Part shown: positions 10,527-21,879 of the stretch, one piece after another | How positions within the stretch are numbered: the first letter of the stretch is position 1 | How the letters are laid out: each line of letters begins with the position of its first letter | Assembly: GCA_013397795.1 (NCBI GenBank) | Contig: VZTJ01005911.1 | Coordinates: forward strand, 303,514-367,513 | Reading direction: 5' to 3' | Source: Orthonyx spaldingii | Taxonomy: Eukaryota; Chordata; Aves; Passeriformes; Orthonychidae | Length of the DNA: 64,000 nucleotides | Position numbers and translations under genes: made by a program | Notes under the pieces: model-generated | What the model was told of the DNA's origin: nothing | What the model saw: only the letters and a program-made list of their open reading frames with translations | The model's database searches: none

Positions 10527-10724
10527 CTAAGGCCCAATAATAATGTGTTTAGTTAACAGGGATAAATTTACAGCCTCATATTCCCCTGGGAAAAATGACC
10601 TCATGGGCTCCACTGTACCACTTACTAAAGCCACATTGAAATTATGTTGCTGAGATGGAGGGTCTGTAGGAAAGCCTTTCAGCTCACAGGGAAGACTTGA
10701 GCACCACTTCCTACATTTGAGCAA
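10527..10724 (-). pseudogene. SHCBP1L: SHCBP1L exon relic (decayed)
   Basis: The - strand translation contains SQQHNFNVAL and FFPGEYEAVNLSLLTKHIII, aligning in order with the QQH...LAL and IFPGEYQAANLALLT...III stretch of SHCBP1L, at the start of its right-handed beta-helix (pectate-lyase-like) part. Between the two blocks the homologous reading moves to another frame, where KWYSG and EVIFP correspond to the family's CYSG and VIIFP. This fits a 1-nt deletion and a 1-nt insertion that offset each other. The frame ends at a TAG a few codons after the last Ile, where I would expect the exon to continue or splice, and no clean GT donor is seen. SHCBP1L in mammals is a testis-expressed spindle-associated protein encoded between DHX9 and LAMC1 on the opposite strand, exactly this place and orientation. 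I compared with the family from memory. Confidence 0.72.
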
Positions 10725-10789
10725 CTTAAAAAAAAAAGCAAAAGTAAAGTTTCCAATTTAAGAGCAAGCTATAAATCTGCCCCGCCCTG

Positions 10790-10872
10790 TTCCCTGCAGT
10801 CAGTTCCTTTTGCAGAGAGGTTTTAGATACCAGGACTGTATTATGGAATTCCAAGTTTTTCTCCTGCCATCT
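10790..10872 (-). pseudogene. possible second SHCBP1L exon relic
   Basis: On the - strand, an acceptor-like pyrimidine tract (catctctttgcag) is followed by a short frame encoding GRRKTWNSIIQSWYLKP. This loosely resembles the RRRKGKR...ITHIVAK stretch that precedes the 10.5-kb relic in SHCBP1L. Order and strand fit, but identity is low and gaps are needed. It could be chance. Confidence 0.25.
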
Positions 10873-11240
10873 GCAAAGAGATGTTCAGAAAGACTATACT
10901 GGAAAATACATGGAGAACTGGTTTTTTTTCCTGTAACTACTGGTTTCATGCACATCTCAACTCCTGACCTATAGTCAGTGCCTGATGTGTATTTCCTCAC
11001 TTTTCCTCTTACATTCTACTAAAGGAATTAATACCAACCTGGGTGTTTTGGGAGAAAGGAGAGTAAGAGTTGTCTCAACTGCATCAGTGCACTTTCCAGT
11101 GCAGAAAAAGAAAACCTCCGTTATGGTGAGCAGAAAGAATAATAATATCAATATATAAAGTCATGTGGCTCTATTGCTATAATGATGGCCCAAAATTCCT
11201 ACAGATGGATGGAGAACAGCAAATTGAAGGTGCAGTCATA

Positions 11241-11378
11241 AATCATAGAATCACAGAGTAGTTTGGGTTGGAAGGGACCTTAAAGATCATCCCATTCCAC
11301 CCCCTGCCATGAGCATGGACACCTTCCATGACCAGGTTGCTGAAAGCCCTGTCCAACCTGGCCTTGAAAAGTTCTACC
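11241..11378 (-). repeat. CR1 LINE 3' fragment
   Basis: Reverse CR1 terminus: aatcatagaatcacagagta, then gtttgggttggaagggacct, then ccattccaccccctgccatg and a diverged ccaggttgctgaaagccctg. Confidence 0.93.
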
Positions 11379-11471
11379 TAGCCCTGCCAGTCCTGAAAAA
11401 AACTGTGGTAGGTGGTACCTAGGGGTTTAGAAAGGATTCCAAGGAGAAAGCAAAGATACCTCAAGTGATGG

Positions 11472-11535
11472 TTGTTTGGTTTTGGGGGGTTTGGTTTGTT
11501 GGTTGGTTGGTTTTGTTTGTTTGTTTTGATGATGT
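11472..11535 (+). repeat. G/T-rich simple repeat
   Basis: A run of ggttt, ggtt and gttt units with no A or C for most of its length; a degenerate microsatellite. Confidence 0.85.
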
Positions 11536-14500
11536 TGCTTGTTGTAAAGTATCTTAGAAGGTAATTTCTGTCTCAGTGTCTAATTCCAGCAGAACAACCA
11601 CTTCAGTTGTTACTCATTTTGTGCTCAGCTGCCCAGTTGTTTGACAAATAGATAGGACCAAAATTCTTTGATGGAGTTTGAGTATCATATAACCCAGATC
11701 ACCATTTTACGATGAGTTTATTGAGGGGTTAGTTCTATGCTTTCCCACACAGGGACTCTGCATCATTCCATGCACTGATAAGTGTCCTTCATGAAGAATT
11801 TCTCTACATCTGTTTTCTGCTTGTCCTCTACTTTTCACCCCTTTGCTCTGCAGGCCTGAGCAGTTCTGGGATTTAGTGGCAAGAAAGTATTTGAGAAGTT
11901 CAGATGATCCAAAATCTGCACAGTGGGAACTGTACAGATATGTGCAGGCATGGCCTGCTGGATGGTCTCAGAGCAGAAAACTTCTGTGAGAAACTGCCAG
12001 TGATGTCATGTTTTCCAAGGCACCATTATAAACTTTTATTTTTTTTAAATCTTGGAATGACTCAGAAATCTGGCACTGTCTGAAGTACAAGCTTGGTTGG
12101 TATGGGATGAGCATCTGCAGTGGGAGGGAGGGTAGGCTTTGACATTAGGAGTTCTCCTAGTCCAGTTGAAGATGAATTTAAGGCACCAAGGTGAAACAAA
12201 GAATCCATAAATACCAGGTGCTGGATCAGAGCTCAAAAGTCTCAGGACAACTACAGGTCAGGGATATAAAAGTTAAGACTAAAGCACAGTATGTTATTTA
12301 ATACAAGGACATATTATGGTAAAAAGCAAAAAAATCCTTATTACACTGTGCCAGCCACTAAATAAAGTATTTTTCCCAATATAATTCTGCCCCACAACCC
12401 CTCTTAAAATATAAAGTATTTATGGTACATAATCACTCAAGTCATAATTAAGGAATTGATATGATCATTTACATGAGAGAAGAGGTTTTTCTCCCTGACA
12501 CTGCCACATTTCCCATGTAATTCCCAACAGAATTAATCCAATTTCCCAATAATTGTGCATCCTTTATATTCTGTATGCAATGTGCAAGTCACCTGCATGT
12601 TATCCCATGGATGTGCAGGCAAGGCAAACTGCAGTTTCAGAGTACTTACCAAGTGCTAAATAACCTGGAAAACAAGCCCCAGACTATTCAACCCGACCAA
12701 TCTTCTTTCCCCATGGAACAATTTTTACCTTAATCCTTACCTCTAAAATGATGGCAAAAGCACCCTGCTCACTATAAGTGGTGCAATGATACATTTCACT
12801 TTCCTCTGCAAACTGCGCAGAGACGATGCTTGAAGTGTTAATTAGATGTAGTATTGGATTGAATGTAAGATTTATTTATGGAAAATAATTGGGGATGGTA
12901 GTAAATCAGTGGAGCATTCAGTGGGTACCAGGCAGGCTCTATGTTAAACAAAGCAGACATCTGATTTTAAAAATGCAATTTTTTTTATAGTTCTGTGCAC
13001 TTGTTAGCAAAAAGTAAGTTTTGAAGGATAGTAAGTGTCAAATGTACCTTGGAATTTTTTTATTTTTTCTTCCTATTTTTCCCCTAAATTTTCAAGTAGC
13101 TGATGACTCAGAAGGATTACCAGAGACATAGTTCCTCCACACCTTCAGCAGTTCCTCCACCTGAGCTGACTATTCCAAATTCCATTGCCATGTCAGCCCC
13201 TTCAAATGATGTCACTGAAGAATGCAAAGGGTATCATCACATCGTGGTAAGGGGACACAACAGCCATAGAGAGCGGGAAAAAGTTGTGGTTTTTTTTTTT
13301 TAACTGACTTGTTAAAACTGGCAAGTCATTTTCTTAGTATGGAAAGACTGCAATGTAATATAACCAGATGAGATAAAATCCTGGCATAACTGTCGTTCAT
13401 GAGGAAAAGGGAAGAGCAAGATGCATTCCAGGACAATAAAACTTATCTGTTCTACTGCAGAACACAGTCAGTTGCACACAAAATAAGCAACACTCTCTCA
13501 AAGAGAAGAATTTGAGATCCAGTCACATCATTGGCTGTTTCAAGGCATCTCCCAAATGCATCCCTGCAGAGATAAAGCTGAAGGAAGTGAGAGCCAGTAA
13601 ACACTGCAAAGGCCACTGTGGAAGCAGAAGGAAAGGCCTACTAAACTCATAATACAAAAACTAAGCACAGCAATGGAAATTGCCTAGTTTTGTTCTCAGG
13701 AGAAGCCAAATGACAAGTTTTCTAGTACATCCCTGAATGTGAGAGAACTTTAGACTTTAGATATTGATAATCTCCTGGAATGCCCCCATGCTTATAAACA
13801 AAGAAGCCCAAAAGCCCTGGGCCTTGCATGGATTTATGCGGGAAAGAAAGAATGTGTATTCTCAGACAAAAGTTTGCAAGTGTTACAACTTCCCATCTCA
13901 AATAGAATAACCAGTCTCCCTCTGGATAGAACAAACCCAAGTTAATGAACTAAATTTTGCTTATTCTCTAGTTTGTAATGTGACTCTCACAAAGCCAGGA
14001 GAGAGCTTTGAACCACTGGCTCTCATGCAAACTGCTCACATATCCAAGCAGCTTGGAGCACTGGGAGAGCAGATGAGCAGTAGCTCTGGTGTTTACTCCT
14101 TGACCTTTTACAGCTGCCATAAAATGGTTCATCCCCCTCCCTTAGGCCTAGTGCAGACATTTGCTTTGGCTAGTGGAGCTGGCAGGCTGCTCGCAGGAGG
14201 CTCAGCAATGCTTCAGGAATGGAATTTGGCTTTGCTCATCCTTTGGGCGTGGCAGCAGTCTGCCACAAGAGGAGAGAGAGAGAGAAGAGGGGGGTAAAAA
14301 CTACGACACCTGTGTCTGTAGAGGCCAGTTCTGGTGCAGTCATGTGGGAGAGATGCTCTTGTATGAGCCCAGCAGAAGCACAGTGGCCCTGCTGTGCTGG
14401 TAAAGAAGATGAACGAGGGCAATGAAATAAAGATGGGCTAAGCCATGCTGACCTAAAAGAACAGACCAAAAATAGACAGCAGTGGGTCAGCATCTTCATT

Positions 14501-17500
14501 CTGCACCAATTCTGCCTGCAAGAGACAAACAGTGCCTTTCCAAGGGCTTGCTAAGGAACTTGAAACTTTCCTATCCCAGGAGAGGCACTGGAGAGGCTGT
14601 CAGCCTCAGAAACATCTCTAGTGCATCAGTTATGGAAGATACCTTTGTTATATAAACAAAGATAACTTTGCTTCCAAAGACTTTGCCTTGTTTTCAATAG
14701 GAATGCCCATGTTCACATGATCATACTGGTAATGGTTCACAAAATATCTATACCAGGACATGGATATTAGGTAAAAGTTGAACATGCAACACACATTGAT
14801 CTTGGTTTGATGTAAATTAGGATAAATCATGCAGAAGGATGTTCCTCTGCACATGCTAATGACTGCTAAGGATCACCATCATCACCAGACAATGGGAGAA
14901 TCAGAGCAAGTCTCTGTATCAGTTTGTCCCCAAAACAGCAACACCTCTCTCTTAAACAGATGAGTAGAGGGTGCTGTAGGGCCCTTGCCTGCTCTGCTAT
15001 GAGGTTTTGCAAGTTTTGAAGCTGGCTGTAACATATAACAAAGAGAGAAAAACAAAGCCAAACCCTGAGCAGAAACAGCTTACAAGTTGCAAGTTGCTGT
15101 TTGATAATCTTTATTCAAAGAGTGCAGCACCAATAAGGAAAACAAATCAACAGCTGAATGTGAAAGCATTTTCAGGTTTGCAGACTCTCAGAGTCTGCAA
15201 GAGCTTCAGATTAAGATTTTCTTTTTCTTCCTTCACTCAGGACAAAGTCCAAGAGTAAGTTTTTCAAAACTCAGAAACTTTTTGTTTGAGTGTTCCCAGT
15301 TGCATGCACTCGACAAAGTTTAAAAACAATTTAGTTTGGTTTTTTTCCCCCCAAAGAAACATCTCTGGGATTCAGATGATCGTGTCACTTTAAGTGACTG
15401 TAGAGTGACTTTGAAATGTCACTTTAAATTTATCACTGGGACAAAGCCAATGTTACAACAACCTTTATCTCCCTGAATGGCTCTCAACCATGAGAGTCAT
15501 CAGGATCCATGCCTGATATTTTACCAAAAAGATGTTTTAAAATGTCCTGTCGGCTCTCAAGATAGATTGTTATAGCCTTAACAATGCCATGCACTTAGAA
15601 TAGTAAAGCAGCATGGAACAATGCCTCTGGAATAACAAACGTAAGGTGGGAAGAAGACACACAGCTGGAGTGAGGAGACTAACTGTACAGCCAAGGATGG
15701 AGCAACTACAAACCTATGGACAATTCTGCATGAGGTCAACTGAGCCAGAGAAGTTTCTGAGCAATGTGACAGTAACATCGCTGGGCATACAAAGAACCAG
15801 AGAGATGGACACAACTGTATGATCTTGTGATTCAGCTCACAAAGCCACCTAAATAAATGGTCTGTAATGTAAACCAAAAATCAGCCTTTGTGAGAACAGC
15901 ATCTTATCCTCCTGCAATTCTTTCCAGATAGAATACTTGTCCAGACTTAAAAATATTTAAAAATAGACATTAAAAAGAATGGCTAGAGTAACCAACATCT
16001 ACAGGTGAGTAACAAAGAGCACTGAAGCTGTCCCAAATGCTGGTTTCTGCATTTACTTTTTATAGGATGGCTCCTTTCCTCATTGCCTGTGACTTCATAT
16101 ATCCAAAGTTGTCTAAACAATGCAAGTAACTTACTTGGCTTTCCCACATTATGTAACTTACTTTGCTTCCAGCTTCCATGGAGCCCTTGCTTTTGGACTG
16201 AAGATTTTCAGGTTCAGCCTCACTAAAAGTGACCTTTAAACTGAGTAGAGACTCTCCAGAAGAAACCCGTGGAGGAGGAGTTACTGTAAACTTAATTACG
16301 GACTCAGGTCTGGTTTGTAAATGTAAATGATCTTTGTCAGGAAACCAAATTTAGTAAAACCACATCTGCAGAAAGCATTCACTGAAGAGGGCTTAAAAAT
16401 AATTGTAAACATATAAGAGAAGAAAAAGACCTGAACACATAGTGGCTGCAAAGACATTTGTATAAACACATTTATATTATTTCTGTGTACCCTAATGAAA
16501 ATATTACTTCTAAATTGTACCCAAATCTCACATCCAGCATTTTACACTGTTAAAAATTTGGAGAGAGTTCAAAGCAGTCACAAAGCATGGCCAAAATAGG
16601 TCTAATGAAAAGACTTCAGCCTCCAAGAGAAGGCTGGGAACTGAATCTTGAGCTGACAGTGTTTACATAACTGAAGCTTTCAAAGAGAACTTTAGTTGTC
16701 TTTCTAAGAAAAAAGAATCGCCACCCTGTGCTTAGTAATGCTCATTTTATCCCAGGGAATGATAACTTCCCTCACTGAGAGAGACCCTTGGTGAAACCCT
16801 GTTCTGTTAAATACACTGTACAGGCCATTGGCCTACTGATTTTAATATGAGTTTCCATGGATTGTCACAATACGGATCACCATGGATAGCATCAAGGATA
16901 TGTGGGAGAGAGAGAAGTTATCTCCACAAGTACTCAACTCTGCTCTTGTATTAACCAGGTGGAGCCTTCCTATTTTAGGACAGGCACAAAGGTGGGTTCT
17001 GCCTCTTGATGTCTCCGGGACTGTCCATACCTAACAAGGGTGCTTGTGCCGTGCCATCCCTGGTAATCTTTCCTCAAACTATCCATTTACTGGAGAACTC
17101 CGACTCCACCAGCCCCAGGAAATGTGAACAAGCAGGAAGTTAGCTGTGGCATGTGGAAACTGTGATGGGCTTGGAAGCATCTTGATGGCACTGTACAGTC
17201 TCATGGTTTGAAAGAATGTTATGGATCAGGCTGGGACAACAACAAAAAACTGGTTATTATCCTTGTTGTGAGGACTGGAGATATTCCATTCCAGTTCCAG
17301 ACAGCACAAGGGTAACGTGGCTTTGACACAACCCATCTCTTAGCTCATCTTTTTGCTCCTTTTCTAAGCTGCTCCTACAACACTTACCAAATTCTCATTA
17401 CTTGAGATACTCAGCTGAACAATATCAGTTTTTATCAGTACAGCTCATCAAGTGTTTTCTTTCTATTACAACCCTATTAAAATTGTTTTGGAATGTCTCA

Positions 17501-18422
17501 GAATAAACCTGTACATGTCTTATCTACCAAAGAACTTTGAGTTTGTCTGTTGCTGTTGATCACACAAATCAATTTATAGAGAACTAGCATTGATGAGTCC
17601 CTAAATGCCCCAAATATATAGCAAAAAGAGCTCATGGCATGTTAATGACCTAATAAAGGGTATGAATTTTTTTTTCTAGTGCCTTTCCAGCCATGCAAGA
17701 CAGCAGGAGGCATCTATACTGAGAGCAACTGTGTGCACCTCTTGCTTTGTTCCACCAGGTCTGCTCTTCACCTCTTTATGTTTCAGCTTCCCTGAATCAA
17801 GAATCCAAGAGAAGCTGCAAAATCACCTCATGTAATTTGTAGTGGGATGAACAATTGCTCCACTGAGCTAATTCCACTTTGCACTCTGGAACCTGAATAA
17901 ATTGGCAAGCCCCACCACAGGATGCGAGGAGAGTAACACACTGGGAGAACATCTGCCATCCCAACTGCGACCTGGAACGGAATGTGAGTGAGAGTATTTG
18001 TGTTAAATATGAGAAAAATGCTGAATGTCTGCTCTATACTTCAAGTGACTAACGAAGTCATGTGCCATCTGTTTGTGCTGTGTTGTTCATTCTGTTTTCT
18101 CTGTTTGGAAAGCCAGATGTTGCTAAACTGGGACCTAGCCATGTGGCTTCCAGTCATGGAATGGTTGTTGTTGCCTCTTGTCCTGAGAAATGGAATTTGT
18201 TAAAACTGGGGGTATCTGTACTTGTCCACTGGTGAGCTGGAGATGAGGTAAAAATGAATAAAAGCTTTCCAGCCTGAGTTCTACAGCTTAACAAACCAGG
18301 AAAGTCTCCTGCTGCTTGGGTCTCTTGGGACTTGTGGTCTCATATCCAGGAAGTGCAAAGAATGGCTGGAAGACATAAACACAAAGTGGGGCAAAAAAAT
18401 AAAGAATACTTTAAATATTTTA

Positions 18423-18566
18423 ATAGAATCATAGAATCTCAGAATGGGTTGTATTGGAAAGGCTCTTAAAGCTCATCTTGTTCCACCTCCTGCCATGGGC
18501 AGAGACACCTTCTAATAGACCAGGTTGCTCCAAGCCCATCCAACCTGGCCTTGGACACTTCCCAAA
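18423..18566 (-). repeat. CR1 LINE 3' fragment
   Basis: Reverse CR1 terminus: atagaatcatagaatctcag, then a diverged gttgtattggaaaggctc, then cacctcctgccatgggcaga and ccaggttgctccaagcccat. Confidence 0.92.
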
Positions 18567-19923
18567 TTTAGGTGAGCTGAAAAGAACTCTTGGTGATTAC
18601 GTGGAAGGTTATGATGCTTTCAAGTACTGTGTGGGGAATTACATTTATATTTGTGTAAATTAATCTAAAGGGAGCAACCCTGATGGTGGTGCTGGCAAAA
18701 CTCATTAAATCAAATTTACCTGTTGTGCAACCAACTTCATTGTAAGAAGAAACACAAGTAGTTCAGCAAAATGAGGGAGAAGCTGAATATTTCTGTGGAT
18801 TTGTAAAGCCCTCAAACGAGGGTATAAAATTAAGACACCTATTATCTGGTGGTGTCAGCTAAATCAGTAACATTCAATAAGGCAGCCTTCTCTGCTCATG
18901 GACACACCCAGGGATATTTCTTAATTTTAACTATAGGAAAATGCAGGACAAACACGTATAAAGTTTCCTCGATTTTGGAGCTCACAGTGACTCTTCGAAG
19001 CTTTGGTGGCAATGGTATGCTAGCTATGTATTACTGCATAAAGATGTTTATGTTCTGGAGCCTTTTTGTTTTCTTAACCTTTGAAGTCAAACAGGTCAGG
19101 TGGCAAAAACTTGGTTGCCACAAGCCAGTGGCTGATGGGAAGGTGTGAAATGTGTTTTGAGAATGACTTAAGTCAAAAAGTAGCCCAAAAAAAACTACAT
19201 TCTAGGTTAAAAAAACACTGAGCAGTCACAGTGAGATGCTGTTTTAAAGAGCATTCTGTGATTTGAAGTAGTATCTAAATCTCCAGTGTCGATTCAAGGC
19301 TAATTAAAATACCTTTCACTGGCAGGAATCTGAATCTTTGTGAGAAAACAGGAGCAGAAGAAATTGACATTGCCATCCTATAAAGATGTAGGTTCTCCTC
19401 TGCAACCTCCCCCGGCGTTCATTGTAAGTTAGCTCCATCACAAACAATTACAATTAATTATTTAGTAAATCAACATGATAAATCTTGATTTTGCTTCTTC
19501 ATGTGATTTTAAAATAGTGGTCTTATAGCTGGAGGTAATTTACTGTATCAAAGATGGATGTTGTAATTGACCTACTTGGATAAATGCTTTTAGTACAATA
19601 AATATAATGCTTTTAATATAATCAAACACATGAGGTAAAAATTTTCCTGAGCTTCAAAATGGAAGAAATTAATAACAGTTGCAGAAGCTACAGATTTCCT
19701 ATTCTTTAAAGATCTGACAAATAAAAGAACAGGGTACAGGGTGTAGAATTTCCCATCCCTTTGCAATCACTCAGTTTTGCTGAACACTTGACTTTGTTTC
19801 TCTGACGTTTCCATGAACTGAGTGTCAGGGATGAAAACGTGGGTAGTACGCTGAGGTTCCCAGAAAGCAAAATGCAGCTTACAGCTATAAATCCTGTGGT
19901 TTTTCTTGCCTACTGAGGTCTTA

Positions 19924-19943
19924 TGTTAATAATAATAATAATT
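19924..19943 (+). repeat. (TAA)n microsatellite
   Basis: About five consecutive taa units in intergenic DNA. Confidence 0.85.
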
Positions 19944-21174
19944 TTTTCATTCTCCTCCTTAGGTAGTTCGTTAGTGGAACTTCAAAAAGAAAAAAATGAG
20001 ACTTTAGCAGGAAACAGTCTATTTATAAAGCATTTTATACATTTTCCCATTGTTTATGGTATGCAGTGAAGAGTTTAAAAATATAATTTCCTTTCCTAAC
20101 AATCTTGATTTTCCTCTTTGCTTTGATGATCTGTAAGTAGCCGTGTGAATGTTTACATAGCATTTTGCATGCTTCAAAACAGCAGGATAAATTCTCTTAT
20201 TATTAAAAAAATTATGGGTACAGAAGGAAATGGGAATTCAGTTCCTCCCAATGAATGAGGTTCCAAGACTCTGCTTTACAGATCAGGATTAATTGCAAAT
20301 TAAGTGCTTTCTTTTATTTTGTACATGCAATTTATATCAAAGCCACTGTATGTATTTCACAGTGACTCTTCATTCTGAACAGCAATTTGACATGGGAATG
20401 GATGGTATTGATGTTAAAAAGAAGCTTTCAGTGTTCTTGCAAGCATCTACCTAAGGATGGCTGAGTTAGAAACCTCTGAAAAATTGCAGTTCATGTATGC
20501 TCTGCAGCTTTGCAGGGACTCTGTAGAGCTGATAGCTATATTTTCAGAAGATTCTGTTCATTCCAAGTAACTTTTTTTTTAAATTTTGGCTCTTGGCTAC
20601 AGAGACCAAACAGATTTTCCCTCAATGGCTCCTTTTGTCTATTTATTCTTTGGTGGCAGGGGGGCTTTGAGTTCAGAGAATGTCTCTTCTGTCCTCTCAA
20701 CTGGTAATTGTCTGACCATCAACAGAGTGATGCAGGGGAGGACATAGTGAGTAGGGGGCACTAAGACTAGAACTGGGACATGCTGACAAACAGCCAAGGA
20801 CATGGGTATGTATCCCAAAAGCAGCCCTGTAGGTCAGATTCCTTGAAGCTGCTCACCCTTTACTGTATTCTCCCTGTCATGTGTCAGGAAAGAAGCTCTG
20901 CCTTAAGTCCATGTGGGAGCAGAGAGATGTTGTTGAGATTTGTGGGGAGGGACAAGCAGTTGGGGCAGATCATTGATCTCCAGATCCCAAAATTATATGC
21001 TAGTGTTCCCAGCCTCCAGCTGGGCATCCAGGTTTAACTCTTCTGGCACAACAGCAAACCAAACTGCAGCTTGCTTGTCAAGACAAACTATTTATTTAGC
21101 AGGAGAAACAGGAGCTCTGCTCATTCAAAGTTCGTCATCCAAAAGACTGGCCTCCTCAACGGACTGTCAGAGAA

Positions 21175-21310
21175 GCACAGGGTGGTTTGAGTCGGAAAAG
21201 AACTTTAAGGCCATCTAGTCCAGCTCCCCTGAAGTGAGCTGGGACACTGTCCACTAGATCAAGTGGTTCAGAGCCCTGTCCAGACTGACCTTGAACATCT
21301 CCGTGAATGC
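21175..21310 (-). repeat. older CR1 LINE fragment
   Basis: A diverged reverse CR1 terminus: agcacagggtggtttgagtc, then ggaaaagaactttaaggcca and tctagtccagctcccctgaa, without clean terminal octamers. It looks older than the other copies. Confidence 0.7.
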
Positions 21311-21478
21311 CTCCTCCTTTAGATGGTTGAGCTGACCTTGGATGAGTCCAATGGCTAAGAGCAACCTTAGGTTAAGAGCATAAAGTATACAAGGCATTAC
21401 AGGTTTTTCAGAGGAAAAAGAAGATGGAGTTTCTCAGGGACTGTTTTGCTCTTTTGTTTTCGAAAAGCAAAGGAAAGT

Positions 21479-21874
21479 TTATGAGAACCAGGCGTAAAGA
21501 ACATCAGACTGACAAAGGTGAGCTCTTGTAATGAGTGAGACACTTGAACCAAGGTTGCTCTCAATAGGTGTCATGTTTGAAGAAACAAAGGGTTTTACCA
21601 ATAATAGAACACCACAATACACTGTTAATGCAATTCCAGTCATGGCAAGACTGATCTGCAGATGATGCCATGACAAGACAGGCTGTGACCATAAATTATA
21701 AGGAACTGACTGGGATGAATATTTCATCTCTGTTGTTACTTGGCAAAAGAAGTTATCCAGCTTTCTGTTGAAACAATCTTGGGAATTCTGCTGGAAAGCC
21801 AGGACGTTGTTAAACAACTTCATTGTGGTCATGCACCCTACATGGTGAGGTAGCCATGACCACCTCCAACACAC
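21479..21874 (-). other. 131-codon open frame of unknown nature with one hydrophobic segment
   Basis: An uninterrupted - strand frame of 131 codons with an ATG start. Residues about 72-93 form a hydrophobic stretch (SLAMTGIALTVYCGVLLLV) long enough to span a membrane. I recognise no family. There is no CpG island, splice context or homologue I can name, and a frame of this length is expected by chance in 64 kb. It could be a fragment of an old retroelement. I do not claim it is a gene. Confidence 0.15.
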
Positions 21875-21879
21875 ACACT

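Larger units (their letters stand above)
10885..21170. other. intergenic DNA without recognisable genes
   Basis: This is AT-rich sequence with two CR1 pieces (11241 and 18423), a (GGTT)n-like tract near 11472-11535 and an AAT microsatellite near 19926. No ORF carries a recognisable domain. By synteny the 5' exons of SHCBP1L would have been on the - strand here, but I cannot identify any. Confidence 0.6.
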
